A stretch of 54,538 nucleotides of DNA from Opitutia bacterium (GTDB taxonomy: Bacteria > Verrucomicrobiota > Verrucomicrobiia > Opitutales > Opitutaceae), in the NCBI GenBank assembly GCA_947474365.1, contig CANJIU010000065.1:1-54538 (forward strand). Direction: 5' to 3'. A program made the position numbers and the translations under genes. This document shows, in pieces, positions 1 through 8,062 of the stretch (positions are counted from its first letter, which is position 1; the number at the start of each line of letters is the position of its first letter). The notes below the pieces were generated by a model that saw nothing but the letters and a program-made list of their open reading frames with translations, was not told the DNA's origin and made no database searches.

Positions 1-237
1 AGCTTCGAGGGGAGGCTCGCCTGAGATGATACTACAAGAGACAATCGCTTCGTTATACATGGTGCTTTCCTTCAGATGAGATCTTCGAACTCATCCTTGA
101 GCGCGCCGACCTGAAATGCGCTTCCTTCAGCCGCATCCCGCGACGGCCTCCTTGACCATCGCGCCCAACGTGTTGAACGTCGCCGTGGTCAGCGTCACCC
201 GCGCTTCGCCCACCCTCAGCCGCAAAGGAATTCCCAA
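1..237. other. left-edge non-coding stretch and S1 leader
   Basis: I see no gene I can defend here. The segment leads into sulfatase S1. The only clear signal is an AAAGGA Shine-Dalgarno-like hexamer at 224-229, eight bases before the ATG at 238. It is one of very few convincing ribosome-binding sites in the window. A 73-codon open frame at 116-337 overlaps the S1 start and resembles no known protein. Confidence 0.5.
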
Positions 238-1710
238 ATGCTCCGGTTATCCGCTCTCGGTCTCGCCCTCTTCTTCGCTCCCCTGCTCGCCCAAGCCGCC
301 GGAAACTCCCGGCCGCCCAACATCATCTTGTTCCTGACCGACGATCAGGGTTACGGCGACGTCGGCTGCTTCGGGGCGAAGTCGATCAAGACCCCGAACC
401 TCGACCGCATGGCCCGCGAAGGAATGCGTTTCACCAACTTCTACGTCTCCGAGGCGGTCTGCACCGCGTCGCGCGCCTCGATCATGACCGGCAGCTACGC
501 GATCCGCGTCGGCCTGCAGGGCGCGTTAAACCACACCAGCCCCCTCGGCCTCAGCAGCGCCGAGACGACGCTCCCCACCCTGCTCCGTGGTGCCGGCTAC
601 CGGACCGCGCTCTTTGGCAAATGGCATCTCGGCCATCACGCGCGCTTCAATCCGCTGCGCCACGGCTTCGATGAATTCGTGGGCACGATGTTTCCCAACG
701 ATTGCTCGAACGAGTTCCACCCCATCATCCGCACCTTCCCGCCGTTCACGATCTACGAGGGGGAAAAGGCCATCGCCGAAGATCCCGACCAGTCGATCTT
801 CACGTCGATGCTGACCAAGCGGTCGGTGGAGTTCATCGGCAAGAACAAGGACCGTCCCTTCTTCCTCTATCTGGCCCACGTGATGCCGCACGTGCCGATT
901 CATCCTTCGGAAAAATTCCGCGGCAAGAGCCAGGGCGGCAAATACGGCGACACCATCGAGGAGCTCGACTGGTCGATGGGCGAAATTCTGGCGGCGCTGA
1001 AAGCCAACGGCATCGACGACAACACCCTGATTATTTTCACCTCCGACAACGGCCCGTTTCTCTCCTACGGCACCGATGCCGGCTCGGCGGGCCTGATGCG
1101 CGGCGGCAAGCTGACGGCGTTTGAGGGCGGCGTGCGCATGCCGTGCATCATGCGGTGGCCGGGAAAAATTCCCGCCGGCCGCGACTGCAAGGAAATCGCC
1201 GCCACGATCGATTTGCTCCCGACCTTCACGCGGATGGCGGGCGCCGGTTCGCCCAAGCTGCGCACCGACGGCAAGGACATCCTCCCACTCATGACCGGCC
1301 AGCCCGGAGCGAAGTCGCCGCACGATGCCTATTATTACTACAACGGCACCGAGCTGCACGCGGTGCGTTCGGGCTCCTGGAAACTGCACTTCCCACATCC
1401 CTATCTCGAACTGGCCGCCGCACCGGGCAAGAACGGCAAGCCCTCCAACTTCGAAAATCTCAAGCCCGAGAGCATCAAGGATTCGAGTTTGGCCGGCATC
1501 GCCTCCCGCCATGGGTACAAGGTCGAGCGCTGCGGGCTGGAACTCTACAATCTCGACGCCGACATCGGCGAAACGAAAAACGTCGCCGCACAAAATCCCG
1601 ACGTCGTGAAGCGCCTGCAGGAATTGGGAAAACAGATCCGTCTCGATCTGGGTGACTCCCTGACCGGCCAGAAGGGCGCGGGCGTCCGCCCGCCAGGCAA
1701 ACAGGAATAA
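238..1710 (+). CDS. secreted S1-family sulfatase (arylsulfatase A-like), S1
   Basis: Exported formylglycine-dependent sulfatase that hydrolyses a sulfate ester, probably on a glycan. Residues 1-21 form a signal peptide ending AQA/AG. Metal-binding Asp35-Asp36 lie in LTDDQGYGD. The maturation motif is C75-T-A-S-R79, the CxAxR version of C-x-P/A-x-R, followed by SIMTG. Lys128 and His130 are in GKWHLG, Asp270-Asn271 in TSDNG, and the GGK...EGGVR substrate-side motif follows. At 490 residues it is a normal S1 length. The ATG is supported by AAAGGA eight bases upstream. It is the first gene of a run with a DUF1080 protein and two TBDRs, which suggests glycan use rather than sulfur scavenging. The C-terminal tail is Gly/Lys-rich. 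The family call is certain; the substrate is unknown. Confidence 0.95.
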   Translation: MLRLSALGLALFFAPLLAQAAGNSRPPNIILFLTDDQGYGDVGCFGAKSIKTPNLDRMAREGMRFTNFYVSEAVCTASRASIMTGSYAIRVGLQGALNHTSPLGLSSAETTLPTLLRGAGYRTALFGKWHLGHHARFNPLRHGFDEFVGTMFPNDCSNEFHPIIRTFPPFTIYEGEKAIAEDPDQSIFTSMLTKRSVEFIGKNKDRPFFLYLAHVMPHVPIHPSEKFRGKSQGGKYGDTIEELDWSMGEILAALKANGIDDNTLIIFTSDNGPFLSYGTDAGSAGLMRGGKLTAFEGGVRMPCIMRWPGKIPAGRDCKEIAATIDLLPTFTRMAGAGSPKLRTDGKDILPLMTGQPGAKSPHDAYYYYNGTELHAVRSGSWKLHFPHPYLELAAAPGKNGKPSNFENLKPESIKDSSLAGIASRHGYKVERCGLELYNLDADIGETKNVAAQNPDVVKRLQELGKQIRLDLGDSLTGQKGAGVRPPGKQE

Positions 1711-1793
1711 GTTTCGACGTTTCCCGTCCGTGGGCCGCATACCGGAGGCACTCCGCGGCGGCCCGTCTCGCCGCCTCCCTTTCCACCACGACC

Positions 1794-2486
1794 ATGAAAC
1801 CGATCTCCTGGCTGTTTTGCTCGCTCCTGCTCCTCACCCGGCTGGCCGCGGCCGACAACACCCTCAGCCCGGCCGAACGCCAGGCCGGCTGGCAGCTGCT
1901 CTTCAACGGCACGGATTTTGCCGGCTGGAAATGCAACAACGGCAAGCCCATCGCCGCGCCGATCGAGCACGGGGCGCTGGTTCCGTATAAGTCAGGCGGA
2001 TATCTGATCATCCACGAAAAGAGCTACGGCGACTTCATCCTCACGTGCGACGTACGCTGGGAGGCCGAGAAGTGCAATTCCGGCATCTTTGTGCGCGTGT
2101 CGGACCCCGCCAACCCGGTGCATACCGGATTTGAGATCCAGGTGATGTCCGGCACTGGCACCGGCAAACACGACTTCGGCGCCATCTACGATCTCGTCCC
2201 CCCTTCCAAGAACGCCGGCAAGCCCGTCGGCGAGTGGAACTCCGTTGAAATCACCTGCCGCGGTCCGCGCATCAGCGTGAAGGTGAACGGCGAGCAGGTC
2301 AGCGCCATCAACTGCGACGAGTTCACCCAGCCAGGCGTCTGCCCCGACGGCGAGAAACACAAATACAAGCTGAATGGCCAACCCCGGGCCGTGAAGGACT
2401 TCGACCGCCAGGGCTTCCTCGGTTTTCAAGACCACGGCCAGAAGGTCTGGTACAAGAACGTGAAACTCCTGCCCCTGAATCCGTAA
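1794..2486 (+). CDS. secreted DUF1080 / 3-keto-disaccharide hydrolase domain protein
   Basis: Single-domain DUF1080 protein (concanavalin-like beta-sandwich). Some members of the family hydrolyse 3-keto-glycosides; many others are uncharacterised. A signal peptide (residues 1-19, ending LAAA) is followed by the usual opening GWQLLFNGTDFAGWK. Later come GDFILTCDVRWEAEKCNSGIFVR, split here as GDFILTCDVRWE and NSGIFVR, then the FEIQV strand, EWNSVEITCRG and a final GFLGFQDHG / VWYKNVKLLPL block. All are standard for the family, and 230 residues is typical. It follows S1 by 83 bp and precedes TBDR1 by only 6 bp, so co-transcription is likely. Whether it acts on keto-sugars or only binds glycan cannot be read from sequence. 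Confidence 0.9.
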   Translation: MKPISWLFCSLLLLTRLAAADNTLSPAERQAGWQLLFNGTDFAGWKCNNGKPIAAPIEHGALVPYKSGGYLIIHEKSYGDFILTCDVRWEAEKCNSGIFVRVSDPANPVHTGFEIQVMSGTGTGKHDFGAIYDLVPPSKNAGKPVGEWNSVEITCRGPRISVKVNGEQVSAINCDEFTQPGVCPDGEKHKYKLNGQPRAVKDFDRQGFLGFQDHGQKVWYKNVKLLPLNP

Positions 2487-2492
2487 TTTTCC

Positions 2493-4742
2493 ATGAAGAA
2501 AAACCGTACGCCGCTCCTTCTCGCCGCTGGCCCGATCTTGGCTTCACTTGCGTTCGCCCAGGTCGCCCCGCCCGCCAAACCGTCGACGCCGACGTCCGAC
2601 GAGGTGATCGAACTGTCGCCGTTCGTCGCGACCGCCACAGCCAACGTCGGCCACGGCATCACCGACACGACCACCGGCTCGCTCATCTCCCGCCCCATCG
2701 CGCTCATGCCGATGGCGATTGATGCGATCAGCTCCGAGATGATGGCGGCCGTCGGCATGCTGAACGGCGACGCCCTTTCGCTGCTGGTCGCCGGCGTGGC
2801 CGCGCAGAACAACGCCAATTCCAACGGCGACGGCAACAACACCCAGTACACGCAACGCGGCTTCAACGCGCTCCCCAAGGTCAACGGCTTCGCCCCGGGC
2901 GGCCGGCTCTTCGACGGGACGGACATCGACCGCGTCGAGATCGTCCGCGGGCCCAATTCCCTGCTCTACGGCTCCAGCGATCCCGGCGGTATCATCAACT
3001 ACGTGACGAAGCGCCCGGCGATCCGCAACGCCGCCGCGATTCACGGCACGGTCTCCGCCGACTATGGCAGCTATGATTTTTTCCGCGAATACGCCGACAT
3101 CGACACGACGCTCGTTCCCGGAAAGTTCGGCATCCGCGTCCCCGCCTCGTACACGGACAGCAAGCGGCCGCTGGACTTCTGGCACACCTACACGCGGGCA
3201 ATCTCACCTTCGCTGGTCTGGCGGGTTCTGCCGCGGACGGAAATTTATGTAATCTGCGAAACCCTGAACATGCAGGTGCACGGTTTCGGCGCCAACACGC
3301 CGCGGGCCTGGACTCCGCCGGGTTACACCTTTCCCATCCTGTCGCGCGACCAGCGCGGACTCGGGGTGACCGAAAACCTGAACACCGGTCCCTACGCCAC
3401 CTCGAGCAACAAGCAAAAGAACTGGATCTTTGAAGTCACCTCGCGGCTCACCGACCACCTGACGTTCAAATACGACTACTCCAAGAATACGCGTGATCGT
3501 AACACCCTCACTCCCTTCAACGGCAACTTCCTCGTCGCACGGCCGACGGGCTGGGGCTGGCAGAACGTGTGGGACGGCAACCGCATCAATGGCTACAAGG
3601 CCGACCTTTTGGCGGAGTACAAAATTGGGCCGTTCACCACGCGCACGATCGCGGGGTACGAATACAACGAGAACGACTTCTTCTCCTGGACGTGGCGGAC
3701 AAAGCGGACGGACCTCTGGGTGGTCGACGTCGGGTACAATCCGACCACCGGTTTGGCGACGACCAACCCGGGCGCGAAGCCGTTCGTCCCCCTCGCCTTC
3801 GCGAAGCAGGATCCGGTGAATTGGAATCTGTCCACCCCGTACAACCGGCTCCGGGGAACGTGGGAAAACTATCGCGCCAGCGAGGTGCTGTCGGCGTTTG
3901 AAAACCGGCTCCAGATGCTCGGCGGCGCCGCCAAGGCCACCTCGGTGAACGCCAATCTCTCCACCGGCGTGAACCTGTCGCAGCGCGCCTCGACCTACCA
4001 ACTTGGCGTGGGCTACCTGCTGGATCCCGCCAAAAAACACATGCTCTTCGCCAACCAAAGCACGAGCTACATCGCACAATACGCGTTCGACGTGAACCGC
4101 AGTCCGCTACCGGCCCAATCGGGCATCGGCAAGGAAATCGGCGTGAAGTCCTCGTGGGGCAACACCGGTTTCACGTCGATGATCACGGCGTTCACCCAGC
4201 GGCGTACCAATGTCGCCCGCAATTACTCCGATCCGGTGTTGAACATCTCGTACGCCATCCTCACTCCGGGCGAAGAGGTCAACGGCTGGGAGGCCCAATT
4301 GGGCTATCGCCCGACGCCGGAGCTGGAGATCAGTTCCAGCTTCAGCCATTTCAACGGCCGGATCACGGGCACTGCGCCGCAGACCCCGTGGAACCTCGGC
4401 CGCAAATTGCCCAAGGCGCCGGAAACATCCGGAAATCTGCACGCCTTCTATCGCTTTAAGAATGAAGGCTGGACCAAGGGGCTCAGGCTTGGGCTCGGCG
4501 CAAGCTACCAAGGCTCGACCTGGGTGGATGGTGCCCAGGCACAAAACACCTACATCGCGCAATGGAGCGACGTCGCCACGATCTACTGGGCGACGATTTC
4601 GAGGGACTTCGCTCTCGCCCACGGTCGCCGGCTGAGCCTGAGCCTCAACGGCAGCAATCTCGCCGACAAGCGCACCATCACCCCGTCGAACAATTTCAGC
4701 CAGCCCCGGACCTTCAAGGGCAGCGTCGCGTATAAGTTCTAG
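2493..4742 (+). CDS. TonB-dependent receptor TBDR1 (short, siderophore-receptor-like class)
   Basis: Outer-membrane beta-barrel for TonB-powered uptake. Signal peptide 1-22 (ASLAFA). A Pro-rich linker leads to LSPFVA at 41-46, the likely TonB-contact segment shared with the other receptors here. The plug domain (about 50-180) carries the diagnostic RVEIVRGPNSLLYG and GGIINYVTKRP motifs. The 22-strand barrel fills the rest, ending in ...SVAYKF with the C-terminal aromatic residue required for outer-membrane insertion. At 749 residues it matches the FhuA/FecA-like class rather than the ~1000-residue SusC class. Placement 6 bp after the DUF1080 gene, beside a sulfatase and with no iron-uptake genes, favours a carbohydrate ligand. 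That is inference. Confidence 0.93.
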   Translation: MKKNRTPLLLAAGPILASLAFAQVAPPAKPSTPTSDEVIELSPFVATATANVGHGITDTTTGSLISRPIALMPMAIDAISSEMMAAVGMLNGDALSLLVAGVAAQNNANSNGDGNNTQYTQRGFNALPKVNGFAPGGRLFDGTDIDRVEIVRGPNSLLYGSSDPGGIINYVTKRPAIRNAAAIHGTVSADYGSYDFFREYADIDTTLVPGKFGIRVPASYTDSKRPLDFWHTYTRAISPSLVWRVLPRTEIYVICETLNMQVHGFGANTPRAWTPPGYTFPILSRDQRGLGVTENLNTGPYATSSNKQKNWIFEVTSRLTDHLTFKYDYSKNTRDRNTLTPFNGNFLVARPTGWGWQNVWDGNRINGYKADLLAEYKIGPFTTRTIAGYEYNENDFFSWTWRTKRTDLWVVDVGYNPTTGLATTNPGAKPFVPLAFAKQDPVNWNLSTPYNRLRGTWENYRASEVLSAFENRLQMLGGAAKATSVNANLSTGVNLSQRASTYQLGVGYLLDPAKKHMLFANQSTSYIAQYAFDVNRSPLPAQSGIGKEIGVKSSWGNTGFTSMITAFTQRRTNVARNYSDPVLNISYAILTPGEEVNGWEAQLGYRPTPELEISSSFSHFNGRITGTAPQTPWNLGRKLPKAPETSGNLHAFYRFKNEGWTKGLRLGLGASYQGSTWVDGAQAQNTYIAQWSDVATIYWATISRDFALAHGRRLSLSLNGSNLADKRTITPSNNFSQPRTFKGSVAYKF

Positions 4743-4876
4743 CAGCACGCCAGTTCGAAACCAGGGCCCGGCGAAGCGACGGGATGAAAGAAAGCTCGCC
4801 GTCGCGCCCGTAGGCCGGGTTGGATTGGCCAGATTCGTTGACATCGAATCCGTTTCGCCACCCCACCTCTTACCCC

Positions 4877-7800
4877 ATGAAAACGCCCACCGGCCGCGGC
4901 CGTCGGACACCACGATTCCTTTGCACGCTTACCTTCATCGGGGCCGCAATTTCCGTCGCCAGCCCGGCACTCGCCCAGTCGGCGCCGAAACCCCCGCCGA
5001 CCGCGGCCGCGACGGTCACCAACGCCTCCAAGAGCGGCGCGGTGGTGCTCTCGCCGTTCGAGGTGAACACCGCCCGCGACACCAGCTACGGCGCGCTCAA
5101 TTCCAACGCGATCAGCGCGTTCAACATGGAGCTTTTCAAGACGCCGGTCGCGGCCGACATCCTCACCGAGGATTTCATGCGGGACGTCGCGACCACCAGC
5201 GTCGAGGATCTCCTCGCCAACTACGGCGCCGGCTTCGGCGAGGTTCAGCAGACGCCCGACGCCGGCAACGTCGACAATCAACCCGGCGATCGTGTCGGCC
5301 TCGGGCCGAGCGGTTCGCGCGGCGTGCTCGCCAGCGACAAGCGCCGCAACGGCTTCAGCGTCAGCTCCACCAACGCCGGCACGAGCGACACGTTCGACAC
5401 CGAGCGCGTCGAGGTCGTCAAGGGCGCCAACGCGCTGCTCTTTGGCTCGAGCGGCGCGGGCGGTTTCATCAACACCGCCTCCAAGCAGGCGCGCTTCGGT
5501 CGCGGCGGCCGCCCGCTCACTACCGCCAGCATCACGTCCCGCGTCGACCAGTTCGGTTCCAAGCGCTGGGAGTTCGACGCCAACTACGGCGTGGAAAAGC
5601 TCGCGTTCCGCTTTGTCCTTATGAACGAGGATCGCAATTCCCGCCGGCTCTACATCGGCGCGAAGACCGACGCGTTTTACGGCACGCTCGCCGCCCGGCT
5701 GCCGTTCAACACCACGTTGAGCCTCACCGCGCGCAAGACGGACAACGACCGGATCAACCAGACCTCGGTCGGCGACCTGAGCTTCACCAACGCCACCCGG
5801 GATCCCCGCCACAATTTTTCGCTGATGTATCTGCTCGCCACGAACCAGGCGGGCGCGACCAACCCGAAGACCGGCGCGGCGTATCCCGGCGGCGCGATCG
5901 CCAACGGTAAACTGACCTGGGACAACGCGTCCTCGTGGGGCGGCTGGGCGCAACAGGAGGACATCAACACGGAACTCTACACACTCACGGTCGACACGGT
6001 GTGGACCAAGTGGCTCGCAACGTCGCTCGGCGCGATGTATGATTTTGCCACGAGCCAGCGTGGTGCGGGCGTCACATCGCTGCTCGCGCCCCGCTCGTTC
6101 AACACCGCCAATCCGCTCGACGAGTGGGCCAACGGCTCGACGTTCGCGATGAACCGCAACAACGATATCAACGCTGGCCGGCGCCACGCCTACCGCGCCA
6201 GTGCGGTCGCGACCAATGAATTGTTCAACGGCAAGGCCAAGTCGCAGACGGTGCTCGGCTACGACCTGAACTTCAGCGCGGGCGTGAGCGGCGTCGTCAG
6301 CTACGTTTACTACGAGGCAGACGCCAATTTCCGCGTTTACGATCTCAGCAATCCGCGGCCCGCCGCCGCCGGCGGCACGACGGGGGCGAACCAACTCGGT
6401 CGGATCGGCATGGGCACGCTCTATTGGCCGGTCGGCAACGGCCCGGTGAAGAAACCGTTCTTCCGCCCCGGCGCGCGCCAGATCACCGCCAACGGACGGA
6501 ACTACGTGCTGCTGCAGCAGAACCCGCAGAACCCGAACTTCGTGAGCCCGCTCAACCCGCTCGGCCTCGTGTCGCTCGTGCCCGGCTTCACCGGCGTCGG
6601 CGGCAACAACCTCGGCAACTTCGCCCAGTCGGCCAAGGACTACGGCCTCTACGGCGCGAACTACACCCGCTGGCTCGACGACCGTTTCACCACGCTCCTC
6701 GGGTATCGGTTTTCCAACAACTACACCCGCCGCCCCAACACCGTCGCCACCGGCACGCAACCGTGGACCGAGACCGACACCAGCTATAGCAGCTACAACC
6801 TCGGACTCACCTACCGCCTCAAGCCGTGGCTCAACGCCTACTACAACGCCGGCCGGACGTTTCTCCCGTTCACGCGCCTCGTCGGCGATCCGTACGGTGA
6901 GATTCCGAAGGATACCGACGGGTTCAGCCACGAAATTGGCTTCAAGTATCAACCCGCCAGCGGCATCGTCTCCGGCTCAATTTCCTACTATCGCGCGGAG
7001 TCGAAGCACGAACCGTTCAATTTTCCCGCCGCCTCCAGCAACAACCTGATCAATCCCGCCGGATTGAACGACGCCTACAATCCGGCGTTGCGGGGCACCT
7101 GGGTCAGCCTCGACAAGAAATCGAGCGGACTCGAAGTCATCCTCACCGCGGCGCCGACCCGCAACTGGCGCGCCCGCCTCGGATTCACCCAGCAGGACGG
7201 CAAAATCCTCACGACGGCCAATTATCCGATGCTCTGGAACGACGAGTTCGCGTACAACAAGGCCACCGGCGGCGTGACCTACACCGACGGCACGCCGTTC
7301 ATCGTGCCGACCGACGCCGCGGGAATCGCCACGGTCAACGCCACCACCGCACTGCGCGCACCCGTCGTCGGCGCGACCAACTCGCAGTTGACCGTCGCGA
7401 TGATGAGCGATCCCAACAGCCCCTACTACGCGTATGGCCAGGGCGGCACGGTCAACGCCAACGGACAAATCACGGCCAACAGCGTCGTGTTCCGCGCCCT
7501 CCGTTGGTTTCAAGTGCCGTCCGGCGGACAAAACGTCCAGGCGCGCACGTTGCGTCCCGGCCGGCCCCTCACCGAGATTCCGTATGCCTATGGCGATCCC
7601 GCCGGCTACAAGGGCATCGCCCCCATCGCCACCGGCGGCGAACCCACGCTCGGTCATCCGCTTTACCGCTTCGTTTGCACCAACACCTACGACATCAGCG
7701 AAGGATGGCTCCGGGGCGCCACGCTCGGCGGCACCGTGCGCTGGGACCTCGACAAGCGCACGAACTGGTACACGGAACCGGACGGCAAGGGCGGCAACGT

Positions 7801-8038
7801 CCGCAAACTCTACAAGGAATCGGCGATCAATCCGCAGGTGAACCCCTTCCTCTCCTATCGACGCAAAATCGGACGGACGATGTTCCGCACGCAGGTGAAC
7901 GTGAACAACGTCTTCAATAACTACAAAGTGGAGCTCCGCCCCAGCGCCACCTCCGGCTACACGGTGGAGAACGCCATCAACGCAACTTTCGTTGGTCAGC
8001 CGCGGGAATACGTCTGGACGAATACGGTCAGCTTTTGA
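4877..8038 (+). CDS. TonB-dependent receptor TBDR2 (long class)
   Basis: Outer-membrane TBDR of 1053 residues. The ATG at 4877 is chosen because it gives a normal signal peptide (basic MKTPTGRGRR, hydrophobic core, cut after SPALAQ at about 34). Open frame continues to 4820 but adds no plausible export signal. LSPFEV at 58-63 is the probable TonB-contact segment. The plug contains RVEVVKGANALLFG and GGFINTASK. A long barrel with TBDR-style alternating Tyr/Asn strands ends TNTVSF. It lies 134 bp after TBDR1 and is unrelated to it beyond the shared fold, so the two probably take different ligands. No SusD-type partner follows. Its 3' end converges on the GH78 gene with a 24-bp gap. Confidence 0.93.
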   Translation: MKTPTGRGRRTPRFLCTLTFIGAAISVASPALAQSAPKPPPTAAATVTNASKSGAVVLSPFEVNTARDTSYGALNSNAISAFNMELFKTPVAADILTEDFMRDVATTSVEDLLANYGAGFGEVQQTPDAGNVDNQPGDRVGLGPSGSRGVLASDKRRNGFSVSSTNAGTSDTFDTERVEVVKGANALLFGSSGAGGFINTASKQARFGRGGRPLTTASITSRVDQFGSKRWEFDANYGVEKLAFRFVLMNEDRNSRRLYIGAKTDAFYGTLAARLPFNTTLSLTARKTDNDRINQTSVGDLSFTNATRDPRHNFSLMYLLATNQAGATNPKTGAAYPGGAIANGKLTWDNASSWGGWAQQEDINTELYTLTVDTVWTKWLATSLGAMYDFATSQRGAGVTSLLAPRSFNTANPLDEWANGSTFAMNRNNDINAGRRHAYRASAVATNELFNGKAKSQTVLGYDLNFSAGVSGVVSYVYYEADANFRVYDLSNPRPAAAGGTTGANQLGRIGMGTLYWPVGNGPVKKPFFRPGARQITANGRNYVLLQQNPQNPNFVSPLNPLGLVSLVPGFTGVGGNNLGNFAQSAKDYGLYGANYTRWLDDRFTTLLGYRFSNNYTRRPNTVATGTQPWTETDTSYSSYNLGLTYRLKPWLNAYYNAGRTFLPFTRLVGDPYGEIPKDTDGFSHEIGFKYQPASGIVSGSISYYRAESKHEPFNFPAASSNNLINPAGLNDAYNPALRGTWVSLDKKSSGLEVILTAAPTRNWRARLGFTQQDGKILTTANYPMLWNDEFAYNKATGGVTYTDGTPFIVPTDAAGIATVNATTALRAPVVGATNSQLTVAMMSDPNSPYYAYGQGGTVNANGQITANSVVFRALRWFQVPSGGQNVQARTLRPGRPLTEIPYAYGDPAGYKGIAPIATGGEPTLGHPLYRFVCTNTYDISEGWLRGATLGGTVRWDLDKRTNWYTEPDGKGGNVRKLYKESAINPQVNPFLSYRRKIGRTMFRTQVNVNNVFNNYKVELRPSATSGYTVENAINATFVGQPREYVWTNTVSF

Positions 8039-8062
8039 ACTGCGGCGGGAAGCGCCGACCGT

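Noticed and set aside
2493..4742. TBDR1 and TBDR3 as iron-siderophore receptors
   Set aside because: Plug motifs resemble that class, but no siderophore biosynthesis, FecR/sigma or ABC genes are present and both are in sulfatase units. Motif likeness alone does not fix the ligand.
4838..4843. Perfect TTGACA upstream of TBDR2 as a -35 box
   Set aside because: No acceptable -10 sequence at 16-18 bp. The following DNA is C-rich, and TBDR1 is close enough for read-through.
4739..6952. 737-codon antisense open frame opposite TBDR2
   Set aside because: Arg/Val/Gly/Glu-rich product with no signal, domain or family resemblance. Long antisense frames are expected in high-GC genes, and the sense strand has clear TBDR motifs.
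8043..8057. CGGCG-GGAAG-CGCCG hairpin between TBDR2 and GH78 as a terminator
   Set aside because: Only five base pairs and no T-run on either side. It may be chance in GC-rich DNA.
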